The notes under the pieces: generated by a model
Database searches by the model: none
What the model saw: the letters and a program-made list of their open reading frames with translations, nothing else
What the model was told of the DNA's origin: nothing
Position numbers and translations under genes: made by a program
Assembly: GCA_949292215.1 (NCBI GenBank)
Contig: CASEYW010000137.1
Location: forward strand, 1 to 50,568
DNA length: 50,568 nucleotides
Direction of reading: 5' to 3'
From: an uncultured bacterium
GTDB taxonomy: Bacteria > Verrucomicrobiota > Lentisphaeria > Victivallales > UBA1829
Shown: one piece after another, positions 1-8,300 of the stretch
Layout: every line of letters starts with the position of its first letter
Position numbering within the stretch: position 1 is the stretch's first letter

Positions 1-322
1 CAAATCCGGGTCAGAAAAAAGAGGGTGTTTTTTCATTTCGACCGAGTGCGATACCCCCCACCCATGCCAGTTACACTACAAAAATTAAAGATTGTTCATA
101 ATCAACGACTTGCTACTTTAACTGAATTTTTGACCTTTTCAACAAAACTCAGAATTCAGACGCCGGAGTCGTGATTTTTCTCTAAAAAAGGCCTTTTTTC
201 AGATTCTGAGTGTGTTTCAAACACACAGCTTCAATTTGCGCAAATCCCTTTACGCCAACGACTTTTAGCGTTTTTGAATAAAAGATTCTCTTTTTACCAG
301 AAATCGGAAGGGGAAAAATAAA
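1..322. other. Intergenic region at the window edge
   Basis: No convincing gene is seen here. The only clear structure is a near-perfect palindrome at 210-226 (eight-base arms GTGTGTTT and AAACACAC around one base). It is not followed by a T-run in either direction, so it does not look like an ordinary terminator. The rest is AT-rich and carries stops in all frames. It lies downstream of the minus-strand tRNA-Ser and may hold its 3' trailer. Confidence 0.4.
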
Positions 323-412
323 TGGCGGAGAGAGCGAGATTCGAACTCGCGTTAGGATTTCTCCTAAACAGCATTTCCAATGCTGCGCCTTCAACCGCTC
401 GGCCATCTCTCC
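323..412 (-). tRNA. tRNA-Ser (anticodon GGA)
   Basis: A complete class II tRNA reads on the minus strand. The acceptor arms GGAGAGA and TCTCTCC pair perfectly with discriminator G, and the CCA end is encoded. The anticodon stem CAGCA/TGCTG carries loop TTGGAAA, giving anticodon GGA. A long variable arm (TTTAGGAGAAATCCTAA) and the T-loop GTTCGAATC are clear. It lies 64 bases downstream of cobS on the same strand but has its own promoter-like sequence. Confidence 0.95.
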
Positions 413-423
413 TCATAGAAAAG

Positions 424-458
424 ATTATATACTATAGCTTGTTCTTGAAATTATTCAA
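424..458 (-). promoter_or_regulatory. Putative promoter of tRNA-Ser
   Basis: On the minus strand TTGAAT (453-458) is followed after 16 bases by TATAGT (431-436). A second -10-like TATAAT (424-429) lies just downstream. It sits immediately upstream of the tRNA-Ser 5' end, so the tRNA is probably transcribed independently of the corrinoid operon. The call rests on motif match only. Confidence 0.5.
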
Positions 459-476
459 GTCCAATTTCAAAAAAAG

Positions 477-1202
477 TTACAACATCAGGAAAAAAATCTG
501 AAAACAAACCAGCATTTCCGTCAGCTGCTCACAAGCGCCAATGGTATCTCCCGTCGCTCCCCGAATATGACAAATACAGATCCAATTCCAGAAAATAATA
601 AAAAGAAGAGTCGGCAGAATGAAAAAACTATTTCCAAAAAAAGAATCACTTGCGGCAATCGAAATCAGCAGTCCAATCAGGGTTCCGATATATGGCCGGC
701 GTGTATAAAGAATCTTCCCAAGCCCGCTTTCTCTCGCATATCTGGAGATCAGAACATAGAATGTTAAAGCGAAACGTCCCGCGAACACACTCAGGGCAGC
801 CGTCATCGCAGCCGTTTGCGGCGACATTGCGGACAAACAGGAATATTTTGCCAGCAGGACCAGAACGATCGCTGCCACCCCCATCGTTCCAATATGACTG
901 TCATGCATGATTTCCAATTTTCGTTCACGGGTCCGACTGCTTAAAAAGCCATCGGCAGTATCGGCTAGACCATCCAGATGAAATCCTTTGGAGATGCCTT
1001 CCATCATCAGTATGATTAAAACTGCTCCTGCGGCGCCGAAATATTTTGCCGCCCAGAGCGCGGGAAAATAGATCAGCGCTCCTGCCAGCATTCCGACTAT
1101 GGGGAAATAGTTGGAACAGCGCTGAAGTTCTTTTTCCGTCGGCAGGAATCTGCCAAGAGGCAAGCAGGTGATCAAAGAAACCGCCGCAAGAAAGGAGCGC
1201 AT
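477..1202 (-). CDS. cobS: Adenosylcobinamide-GDP ribazoletransferase (cobalamin synthase)
   Basis: This 241-residue polytopic membrane protein joins adenosylcobinamide-GDP with alpha-ribazole or its phosphate, the last step of nucleotide loop assembly. The family signature is plain: DGLADTADGFLSS at about residues 77-89, then the DSHIGTMG metal/phosphate motif near residue 101, and several hydrophobic helices. The length is normal. The start follows the cobT stop by one base, with GGAGGGG about eight bases upstream. It is the last gene of the corrinoid operon. Confidence 0.95.
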   Translation of the reverse strand: MRSFLAAVSLITCLPLGRFLPTEKELQRCSNYFPIVGMLAGALIYFPALWAAKYFGAAGAVLIILMMEGISKGFHLDGLADTADGFLSSRTRERKLEIMHDSHIGTMGVAAIVLVLLAKYSCLSAMSPQTAAMTAALSVFAGRFALTFYVLISRYARESGLGKILYTRRPYIGTLIGLLISIAASDSFFGNSFFILPTLLFIIFWNWICICHIRGATGDTIGACEQLTEMLVCFQIFFLML

Positions 1203-1203
1203 A

Positions 1204-2262
1204 TTACAACCCCTCCTCCGTCACGCCCGCGGATGAGAAGGTGGACATATCGCGCATAACCGCAGATGCCGCATCCAGAAGCGGCATCGCGAGAGCTGCA
1301 CCAGTCCCTTCGCCAAGTCTCAGCTCCAGATCCAGAAGAGCCTTCTTTCCGAGGATCTCCGCCATTCTGACATGTCCGCGCTCAACACTGGAATGAGCCA
1401 GAATCATATAATCGGCTGATTCCGGAATGAGGGCATGTGCGATCAATGCTCCGGCAGTAGAAATAAAGCCGTCGATCACGACCGGCTTTTTCAATTTGGC
1501 AGCCCCGAGAATCACTCCGGCAATTCCCCCGATCTCAAACCCGCCCACTTTGGAAAGAATATCAATCGGGTCTTCCGGGTCCGGCTTATTCAATTCGATC
1601 GCATGTTTAATCACCGCAGCCTTATGGACAAGACGCTCCGGTTCCAGTCCGGCACCACGCCCGACATACGCCAGAGGATCAATTTCACGGGAAAGAACAG
1701 TCACTATGGCGGAACTCGGTGTCGTATTACCGATTCCCATCTCGCCAGTAGCGAAAACATCTGTTTTTTCCGCAAACAACTCCGCAGCCTCGATGCCAAT
1801 CTCCAGCGAGCGGATCGCCTCCTCACGCGTCATAGCTGGTCCCAGGAACATATCTCTGGTTCCGTAGGCGATTTTACGATTCAGAACATTTGGAATATCG
1901 GAAGTTTCCGCGTTTACGCCAATGTCAATCAGTTTCACATCCGCACCGACGCTTGCAGCAAGAACGCTGATAGCCCCGCCGCCCCGACTGAAATTCTTCA
2001 GCATCTGAACAGTCACACTCTGCGGCTGAGGCGAGACACCTTGTGCAACAACACCGTGATCGCCGGCAAAGAGCACAACCGTTTTTCGTTTTGTCTGCAA
2101 ATCAAGAGTTCGGGTCATTCCGGCAAGATCAACGGCGATTTCCAGAATTCTTCCCAAAGCCCAGCGCGGCATTGTCAGATCGTGGATATGGTCCATTGCC
2201 CTGTCGCGCCAGGAATCATCCTGCGGAACGATTTCATTCAGACATTCACTTAATGCAGTCAT
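1204..2262 (-). CDS. cobT: Nicotinate-nucleotide--dimethylbenzimidazole phosphoribosyltransferase
   Basis: The enzyme (352 residues) activates the lower-ligand base by transferring phosphoribosyl from nicotinate mononucleotide, giving alpha-ribazole phosphate for CobS. Family motifs visible are FAGDHGV near residue 65, the GEMGIGNTT loop near residue 172, and the C-terminal GVTEE that supplies the catalytic glutamate. The length is typical. It starts three bases after cobU, whose last codons provide an AAAGGA ribosome-binding site. No lower-ligand synthesis gene (bluB, bza) is nearby, so the base used is not revealed. Confidence 0.95.
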   Translation of the reverse strand: MTALSECLNEIVPQDDSWRDRAMDHIHDLTMPRWALGRILEIAVDLAGMTRTLDLQTKRKTVVLFAGDHGVVAQGVSPQPQSVTVQMLKNFSRGGGAISVLAASVGADVKLIDIGVNAETSDIPNVLNRKIAYGTRDMFLGPAMTREEAIRSLEIGIEAAELFAEKTDVFATGEMGIGNTTPSSAIVTVLSREIDPLAYVGRGAGLEPERLVHKAAVIKHAIELNKPDPEDPIDILSKVGGFEIGGIAGVILGAAKLKKPVVIDGFISTAGALIAHALIPESADYMILAHSSVERGHVRMAEILGKKALLDLELRLGEGTGAALAMPLLDAASAVMRDMSTFSSAGVTEEGL

Positions 2263-2265
2263 ATT

Positions 2266-2805
2266 TCATCCTTTCAATTTCATTGGAATTCCGCAGACCG
2301 TCAGATAGACTCGGTTTGCGAAGGAAGCCATCATCTGCCCACAACGACCGGAACAATCCCGAAAACGACGGGAAAGTTCATTTTCCGGAACGATACCAAG
2401 TCCAACCTCATTCATTACAAACACAACCGTCCCGTCAAAGGAGGCGCACGCTGTCTGAAGACGTTCGCACTCCAAACGCATTTCTCCCTCGGTAAAAACG
2501 GTGTTTTTCTGTTCAGCGGCGTATATAAGATTGCTGATCCACAAAGTCAGGCAATCCACCAGGACCGCTCCGGAACCGCAACGGTTGAGAGCGAACACCA
2601 GATCTGTTTCCTCTTCGACGGTCGTCCAGTGATCCGCAGCGCGCCTTTCCCGGTGAAGACGGACACGCTCCTCCATTTCAGAATCAAACACGGGACAGGT
2701 CGCAATATAGAACCGTTTTTCCGGCTCCGCCTCTCGGACAAGCTGTTCGGCGAATGCGCTTTTTCCGCTCCGGCAGCCGCCGGTCACCAGAATGACATCC
2801 GCCAT
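2266..2805 (-). CDS. cobU: Adenosylcobinamide kinase / adenosylcobinamide-phosphate guanylyltransferase
   Basis: This bifunctional 179-residue enzyme phosphorylates adenosylcobinamide and transfers GMP to it, giving adenosylcobinamide-GDP. The P-loop GGCRSGKSAFAEQL lies at residues 9-22. RLHRERRAADHWTTVEEE, around residue 50, corresponds to the region holding the guanylylated histidine in characterised CobU. The start codon shares one base with the cobC stop (TGATG), indicating translational coupling. Length and motifs are ordinary for the family. Confidence 0.95.
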   Translation of the reverse strand: MADVILVTGGCRSGKSAFAEQLVREAEPEKRFYIATCPVFDSEMEERVRLHRERRAADHWTTVEEETDLVFALNRCGSGAVLVDCLTLWISNLIYAAEQKNTVFTEGEMRLECERLQTACASFDGTVVFVMNEVGLGIVPENELSRRFRDCSGRCGQMMASFANRVYLTVCGIPMKLKG

Positions 2806-3416
2806 CAGAAGAGCTCCCGCACTTTCAAGTTGAAGACCCCGAACCGTCCCGGCGGGTTCTCAGGGTCAAAGTCAATCACAGACAAACTTCCCCGCGACGG
2901 CTGCCACCGCCACATAGCCTCATAAGGCAAATCCACGAGCTTCCGGATCATCGTTGTTAAAACTCCACCATGGGAAATCACGGTAATCACAGTTTGAGGA
3001 AGCGTGGAAAGCATTTCCGTAAATTGAACAACCCGTGCTTCAAAAGCGGGCACCGCCTCACCATCCGGGAAATGAATTTCGCGCGGGTGGTCAAACCAGT
3101 ATTTGCTGTACTCAGGATCGCCGCCGGAGATTTCATCGAACGTCAGATTTTCCCAGCGGCCGAAATTAACTTCCCGCAGACGATCATCAAAAACCAACGG
3201 AGCATCACCGCAGATCAGACGGGCGCTCTGCTCCGCACGCAGTTTCGGACTGACATAAATAACTTCACTTTTCAATTTCCGCCAGACTTCCGCCAGCGCT
3301 TCGCAATCCTTGATTCCGTTTTCCCCCAGCGGAGCATCCGTCGATCCGACAAAATGCCCGGAATATTCCGGCGGCAATTCTCCATGCCGAATTAAAATCA
3401 GTTTTTTAGAAGACAT
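2805..3416 (-). CDS. cobC: Histidine phosphatase, probable alpha-ribazole phosphatase
   Basis: A 203-residue member of the phosphoglycerate-mutase-like phosphatases. The catalytic LIRHGEL motif is at residues 8-14 and a second active-site histidine occurs in VISHGGV near residue 145. Family members in cobalamin operons remove the 5'-phosphate from alpha-ribazole phosphate or adenosylcobalamin phosphate. The specific assignment rests on its place between cbiB and cobU. The first 19 bases overlap the end of cbiB. By sequence alone it could be another small-molecule phosphatase. Confidence 0.8.
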   Translation of the reverse strand: MSSKKLILIRHGELPPEYSGHFVGSTDAPLGENGIKDCEALAEVWRKLKSEVIYVSPKLRAEQSARLICGDAPLVFDDRLREVNFGRWENLTFDEISGGDPEYSKYWFDHPREIHFPDGEAVPAFEARVVQFTEMLSTLPQTVITVISHGGVLTTMIRKLVDLPYEAMWRWQPSRGSLSVIDFDPENPPGRFGVFNLKVRELF

Positions 3417-4375
3417 AATCCAACTCCCAGCAAAAAGACTGCAAAGATCATAGCGGAAAGAAGCGCCAGATGTTCTGCAAGTTTTAAGTCATTCGGATTC
3501 AATTCCTTACGTCCATCACCCCAGTATGGGTACTGTTCACAGCCATCGCTGTAGTCAGTCGGTCCGCCAAGACGGATTCCGAGCGCTCCGGCAAATGCCG
3601 CCATCCCCCAACAGGAGTTCGGACTCGGATGATCCGCCCTGTGACGCCATGCCATCTTCAACGCAGCGAATGGACGCAACCCCAGGAACAGGGCGGCAAA
3701 AGCCACAGCAAGCGCTGTGAATCGCGCGGGAATCCAGTGTACGGCATCATCTGCACGCGCCGCAATCTTTCCAAACTTCAGGTAATGTTCACTCTTGTAT
3801 CCCCAGCAGGCATCCAGCGTATTGACTGCGCGGAGAAATATTGCACCGGCAGCAGCCCCCGGAACCCCTCCTGCGAGGAATCCGAGAACCGCCCAGAAAC
3901 AGGCACTGTTCACAGCATCAATCAGATTTTCTCCAATGCTTTCGATTCCACCCCGGACGATTTCACTCTCAGAAAGAGTCCCCGTGTTCCTGCTGACAAC
4001 CATCCCAAGAGCACATCTCGCTCCATACAAATCTTTCTTTTCCAGAGCATTGCGAATTCTGATCGAATGCTCCAGCAGACTGCGCAATGCTATTGAGATA
4101 TAAAAACATGCTCCTGCCGCAACCACCCCCAGCACCCAGGAAAGCCCGCTCAGAAGCCAGACCACACTGTATGCCAGCCACGTTACCAGCCCGACGGCAA
4201 TCAACCAGGCAATCAAACCGGAAAAAACTCCATTGCCGAATTTGAAACGGCAAACCAGTTCCACCAGTCCGGCAAAACGCCCGAAGAGCGCTACCGGGTG
4301 AAACTGACTGTGCGGATCTCCAAAAAGAAGATCCAGCAGAAACGCGATTCCGAAAATCAGGATCAGCAAGGTCAT
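3398..4375 (-). CDS. cbiB: Adenosylcobinamide-phosphate synthase
   Basis: This membrane protein attaches aminopropanol (phosphate) to adenosylcobyric acid. From the chosen start it has 325 residues, beginning with a hydrophobic helix followed by LLFGDPH, a CbiB hallmark. Later motifs include IGENLIDAVNSACFWA, DDAVHWIPARFTA and GGPTDYSDG. The start at 4375 overlaps the cbiA stop as ATGA. An upstream in-frame ATG at 4384 is an alternative, and the frame remains open to 4435. Its product feeds CobU. Confidence 0.93.
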   Translation of the reverse strand: MTLLILIFGIAFLLDLLFGDPHSQFHPVALFGRFAGLVELVCRFKFGNGVFSGLIAWLIAVGLVTWLAYSVVWLLSGLSWVLGVVAAGACFYISIALRSLLEHSIRIRNALEKKDLYGARCALGMVVSRNTGTLSESEIVRGGIESIGENLIDAVNSACFWAVLGFLAGGVPGAAAGAIFLRAVNTLDACWGYKSEHYLKFGKIAARADDAVHWIPARFTALAVAFAALFLGLRPFAALKMAWRHRADHPSPNSCWGMAAFAGALGIRLGGPTDYSDGCEQYPYWGDGRKELNPNDLKLAEHLALLSAMIFAVFLLGVGLCLLKN

Positions 4376-5745
4376 CTGATGCATTTTTCCATGGCTCCGA
4401 CGAAAGATTCCACCGCCTGCGGAGCAGACGCCCAATGAATGTGGACATAACTGCCGCAGACATTTCCATTCCGATATCCGCCGCCGGAAGAGACAATTCT
4501 GTCTTTGGAATCAAACGCATCCCACAAAGGCTCTCCCGTTGGCGCGGCTTCCGAGTAATGAAACTCGTGTCCTTTTAAAATAGCACCGCTTTTACCGAAA
4601 ATACAATCGGATTTCAAACGAACCGTACGATATCCGATCGATTTCAACTTTGACTCCATAACCGCATCGGAGGGAATCACGCCGCACATCTCAAAGCTCC
4701 GTCCATCGAAGTCCGTAATGGAACGCATGAGGTACATATAACCGCCGCATTCGGCGTAGACAATTCCACCCCGCTCCGCATATTTTTTTATGGCGGTACG
4801 CATGGAAACATTCTGCATCAACCGCTGGGCAAACTGTTCCGGAAATCCTCCGCCGATGTAAAGAGCTTGAATCTGCTCCGGCAGAACAGAATCGTTCAAG
4901 GGAGAAAATTCAACAAGTTCGACCCCGTTTTCCTCCAGCATCCGGAGATTGTCACTGTAGTAGAAATGAAAGGCAGGATCGCGCGCAATCGCAAGCCGGA
5001 CCTTTTTCTTCTCCGGAAAGCGGAAGGAGAAACGCGGACGTTCCATTTTGGAGCATTCCAGCAGAAGATCAATGTTGATTTTCTCCTCTGCTGCATCGGC
5101 GAGCTTGTCAAACCAGGCATCGTATTTTCCGTTTTCGAGCTCCGGTACGAGCCCGAGATGGCGTTCCGGAAGAGTCCATTCCGGATTGCGGGGCAGAGCG
5201 CCAAGCAGCGGAGGCAGAGAATGTTTCTCCAGAGAATCCGCAAGCAGACGAACATGATTCGGTCCGCCCGCATTGTCCGCAATGACACCGATGATCCGCA
5301 AATCGTTCCGCCAGCCTGCAAATCCGGCGATGAGCGGAGCAATGCTTCCCGCCATTCCGCGCACATTGACGACAAGTACAACGGGAATCCCGAGCGTAAT
5401 CGCCACTTCCGCGCTGCTGCCGGAAAGCGAATCAGCGGAAACACCGTCAAACAATCCCATGACCCCCTCTACAACAGCTGCTTGCGAACAGGAAGCCGCA
5501 GCGTGAAAACTGCGCCGGACCGAATCGAATCCCATCATTCGGCAGTCAAGATTCACGGACTCGCGGCCGGATGCGCGCCGATGGAAGGTCGGATCGATGT
5601 AATCGGGACCGCATTTGAACGGTGCAACCACCAGTCCGCGCCGTTTCAAAGCCCGCATCAGCGCCAGAGAAACGGTTGTTTTTCCGCTTCCCGAGTTCAC
5701 TCCGCCAAGCAGAAACGCAGAAAAATCAGTTTGCAAATTCGCCAT
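4372..5745 (-). CDS. cbiA: Cobyrinate a,c-diamide synthase
   Basis: A 457-residue glutamine-dependent amidotransferase that amidates the a and c side chains of the corrin ring. The N-terminal half is a dethiobiotin-synthetase-like ATPase with GVNSGSGKTT near residues 15-24 and FKCGPDYIDPTFH. The C-terminal class I glutaminase domain has the nucleophile loop VYAECGGYMYL near residue 330 and HEFHYSE near residue 390. The start lies 20 bases inside the end of cbiH. Full length, no anomalies. Confidence 0.95.
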   Translation of the reverse strand: MANLQTDFSAFLLGGVNSGSGKTTVSLALMRALKRRGLVVAPFKCGPDYIDPTFHRRASGRESVNLDCRMMGFDSVRRSFHAAASCSQAAVVEGVMGLFDGVSADSLSGSSAEVAITLGIPVVLVVNVRGMAGSIAPLIAGFAGWRNDLRIIGVIADNAGGPNHVRLLADSLEKHSLPPLLGALPRNPEWTLPERHLGLVPELENGKYDAWFDKLADAAEEKINIDLLLECSKMERPRFSFRFPEKKKVRLAIARDPAFHFYYSDNLRMLEENGVELVEFSPLNDSVLPEQIQALYIGGGFPEQFAQRLMQNVSMRTAIKKYAERGGIVYAECGGYMYLMRSITDFDGRSFEMCGVIPSDAVMESKLKSIGYRTVRLKSDCIFGKSGAILKGHEFHYSEAAPTGEPLWDAFDSKDRIVSSGGGYRNGNVCGSYVHIHWASAPQAVESFVGAMEKCIR

Positions 5746-6484
5746 ACTTCTCCTGGTACCCCCGCATGGTGTACATTTTTCCGTTCCGGATCACAGTCCG
5801 GGAACACCCGATGATGAGAATCGTTGTCATATCGACCTCGCCGAAAGGAAAATCAGCAATCCGGCAAAGAGAAAAACGCTGTTCCGGACGTGATACGTCA
5901 TGAACCACCGCCACAGGCAGAGAATCGCCGTGGGTACGGCGGAAGAGTGCAATCGCCTGTTCAAGCAGTTCACGCCGACGAGAACTTCCGGGATTATAGA
6001 GTGCAGTAACAAAATCCGCTTCCGCTGCCGCGGAAAGACGTTTCAGGATCGTATTCCGGTCCGCCAGGAGATCAGAGAGACTGATGACCGCAAAATCGCA
6101 CATCAGCGGCGCTCCGACCAGCGCTGCCGCCGCTGACGCCGCCGTAATTCCGGGAACCACTTCCACTTCAATCCCTTGAAATTCCGTGGACTCCGAAAGT
6201 TCCATCAGAAGTCCTGCCATTCCATAAATTCCCGAATCACCGGAAGAGACCACCGCTACGGACGCGCCAGCTTTCGCCGCGGTCAGCGCCTCGCGGCAGC
6301 GATCAAGCTCCTGGCGCATCCCGCTTGCGATAATCCGTTTGTCCGCGATAAGATCCGATATCTGTTCCAGATAGCTTCTGTAGCCTGCAATGGTATCGCA
6401 GTTTTCGAGTACCTCTCTTGCCCGAGGCGAAAGCATCGCCGAACTGCCGGGACCGAGTCCAACAGCATAAATTTTATGGTTCAT
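5726..6484 (-). CDS. cbiH: Cobalt-precorrin-3B C17-methyltransferase
   Basis: A 252-residue SAM-dependent methyltransferase of the CbiH/CobJ family, responsible for C17 methylation and ring contraction. The N-terminal AVGLGPGSSAML and the VVSSGDSGIYGMAG loop near residue 80 are family features. The protein is about 250 residues, so it is not the long CobJ form carrying a ferredoxin-like domain. The first 11 bases overlap the end of the cbiF-cbiG gene. The anaerobic assignment follows from cbiK, cbiD and cbiG in the same operon. Confidence 0.92.
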   Translation of the reverse strand: MNHKIYAVGLGPGSSAMLSPRAREVLENCDTIAGYRSYLEQISDLIADKRIIASGMRQELDRCREALTAAKAGASVAVVSSGDSGIYGMAGLLMELSESTEFQGIEVEVVPGITAASAAAALVGAPLMCDFAVISLSDLLADRNTILKRLSAAAEADFVTALYNPGSSRRRELLEQAIALFRRTHGDSLPVAVVHDVSRPEQRFSLCRIADFPFGEVDMTTILIIGCSRTVIRNGKMYTMRGYQEKYGEFAN

Positions 6485-8288
6485 TTTCCACCTTTTCCGC
6501 CAATGCCGCGGTTACACCGTTTCCCTTGATTTTGCGAACTGCAAGTTTTCCTCCGCCGGAAGCCAGAATTGCAGCAGCTTCCGAAACAGAATTGATTCCA
6601 AGTTCCGTCATCGCTTTCGGAGAAGGATCGGGCACCTCAATCCGGTTCAGTTCCTCCGCGGAATAACCGGTCACCGGGATCGAATGACGGAAGGCGAGCT
6701 GGAGAATCCCCGGCTCCTCAAGCTTCAAGTCCGCTGTTGCAATGGCAATGATGCTGTCCCAATCTGCACCTTCTGCTTCAAGAGCCTGCAATGCTACCGC
6801 TTCAAGATCGGAAAGCGCTGCATTTTTCCGGCATCCGATTCCGAGTGCAAATTTTCTCCGCTTCAGATAAAGAACTGGAATTCCATATTCCCCGGGAATT
6901 TCTCCATCTTTCAGAAGAACCACCGCCGGATTCTCTCCGGGAAGCGAAACAAGAGAATATTGAGGCGAATCTGCATAATAACGTTGATAAAACTTTTCCG
7001 GCAGCACCAGATCAATCCGCTTCCCTTCAAGAACAGCGGAAGAGAGTTTGACTATCGCTTCGGGATTTACAACGCGCAGAGCATGGCGGGAGGCCATTTC
7101 ATCAAAAGCCATGATTCCCCGTACGTCGCTGGCGGTAGTCACAACTGCGTCTCCATTTGTTATGGACGCGACATCCTGAGCAAGGCGGTTCGCCCCGCCG
7201 AGATGACCGCTCAGCAAACTGACGGCATGATTGCCCTCCTCATCGGTTACGACCACGGCAGGATCGGTTGATTTGTGGCGGCAAAGCTCAGCACACATCC
7301 GCACAACGATACCCGATGACATCACCATTACAAGACCATCGAACTGTTCCCATGCTTTCCGAAAGGCTTCATGGAGACCACCTTCCGGATAAATCACAAC
7401 ACGCTCCTGCGGAACAAGAGGAGACAGTTTTTCCGGAAGGATGATTCGGGAATCGAGTCCTGCGGCAATCTCGGCGGCTTTGCACGCTCCGGCAGTTGTC
7501 AGAGCAAAAACTGCGGTTGTCCCATGAAAGGCATTCCGTTTCCGATAGCCGTGGGAAAAGTTGCGATTGTATAGAGACGACATCTCCCCATTTCTGGCTA
7601 GGACTTCTCCGATCACAATCATTGCCTGCCGTTTGACAGACGCCTCCTTCACTCGCTGCGCAATATCGGAAATGGTGCCGCGGACCACTTTCTCATTGTC
7701 CCAGCCGGCACGATAAACCACTGCGGCAGGAGTCTCTGGAGAGCGTCCGGCGGCAAGAAGCGAGGAGACCACTTTTTCCATATCTCCAACGCTCAGAAAA
7801 AGACAAAGAGTCGTTCCATGGGCGGCAAGTTTTGAAAGTTCCTCAGCGTCGGGCACCGGAGTACGCCCGGAGGCACGAGTCAGAATGGCGGTCTGGGTAA
7901 TTCCCGGCATGGTAAATTCGGTCTTCAGTGCAGCGGCCGCCGCGAATACACTGCTGACTCCGGGAACCACATCATAGGGAATCCCGCGCCTGTCAAGTTC
8001 CCGATACTGCTCCGAAACAGCTCCATACATTGCGGGATCACCGGTATGCAGGCGGACCACCCGTTTCCCCTCATGATAGGCATCCAGCATCAGGGACAGG
8101 ATCTCATCGAACGAAAGAGACGCACTGTTCCATTTCTGCGCACAGGGATTGCCATCCAGAAGTTTTTCATTAACCAGGGAGCCGGCATAAATGATGACAT
8201 CAGCTTCATCCAGTGCTTTTTTTCCCCGGATCGTAATCAGATCTTCCGCACCGGGACCAGCTCCGACAAATGTGATTTTTCCTTCCAT
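6474..8288 (-). CDS. cbiF-cbiG: Fusion: cobalt-precorrin-4 C11-methyltransferase (CbiF) with cobalt-precorrin-5A hydrolase (CbiG)
   Basis: One 604-residue reading frame carries two consecutive pathway enzymes. Residues 1-250 are CbiF, with FVGAGPGAEDLITIRG at the N-terminus, IYAGSLVNEKLL and RLHTGDPAMYGA. Residues from about 255 are CbiG: an N-terminal domain opening AVFALTTAGAC, the central LLSGHLGGANRLAQ motif near residue 365, and a C-terminal domain starting FALGIGCRKN near residue 480. CbiF methylates C11; CbiG opens the lactone and releases acetaldehyde. The frame is continuous across the junction. GAGAGG precedes the start, 12 bases after cbiET. Confidence 0.95.
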   Translation of the reverse strand: MEGKITFVGAGPGAEDLITIRGKKALDEADVIIYAGSLVNEKLLDGNPCAQKWNSASLSFDEILSLMLDAYHEGKRVVRLHTGDPAMYGAVSEQYRELDRRGIPYDVVPGVSSVFAAAAALKTEFTMPGITQTAILTRASGRTPVPDAEELSKLAAHGTTLCLFLSVGDMEKVVSSLLAAGRSPETPAAVVYRAGWDNEKVVRGTISDIAQRVKEASVKRQAMIVIGEVLARNGEMSSLYNRNFSHGYRKRNAFHGTTAVFALTTAGACKAAEIAAGLDSRIILPEKLSPLVPQERVVIYPEGGLHEAFRKAWEQFDGLVMVMSSGIVVRMCAELCRHKSTDPAVVVTDEEGNHAVSLLSGHLGGANRLAQDVASITNGDAVVTTASDVRGIMAFDEMASRHALRVVNPEAIVKLSSAVLEGKRIDLVLPEKFYQRYYADSPQYSLVSLPGENPAVVLLKDGEIPGEYGIPVLYLKRRKFALGIGCRKNAALSDLEAVALQALEAEGADWDSIIAIATADLKLEEPGILQLAFRHSIPVTGYSAEELNRIEVPDPSPKAMTELGINSVSEAAAILASGGGKLAVRKIKGNGVTAALAEKVENEP

Positions 8289-8300
8289 CCTCTCAGTTCC

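Noticed and set aside
4376..4435. N-terminally extended cbiB start
   Set aside because: It would place 20 residues inside the cbiA gene without a family match. The ATG overlapping the cbiA stop fits both the operon style and the membrane-helix start.
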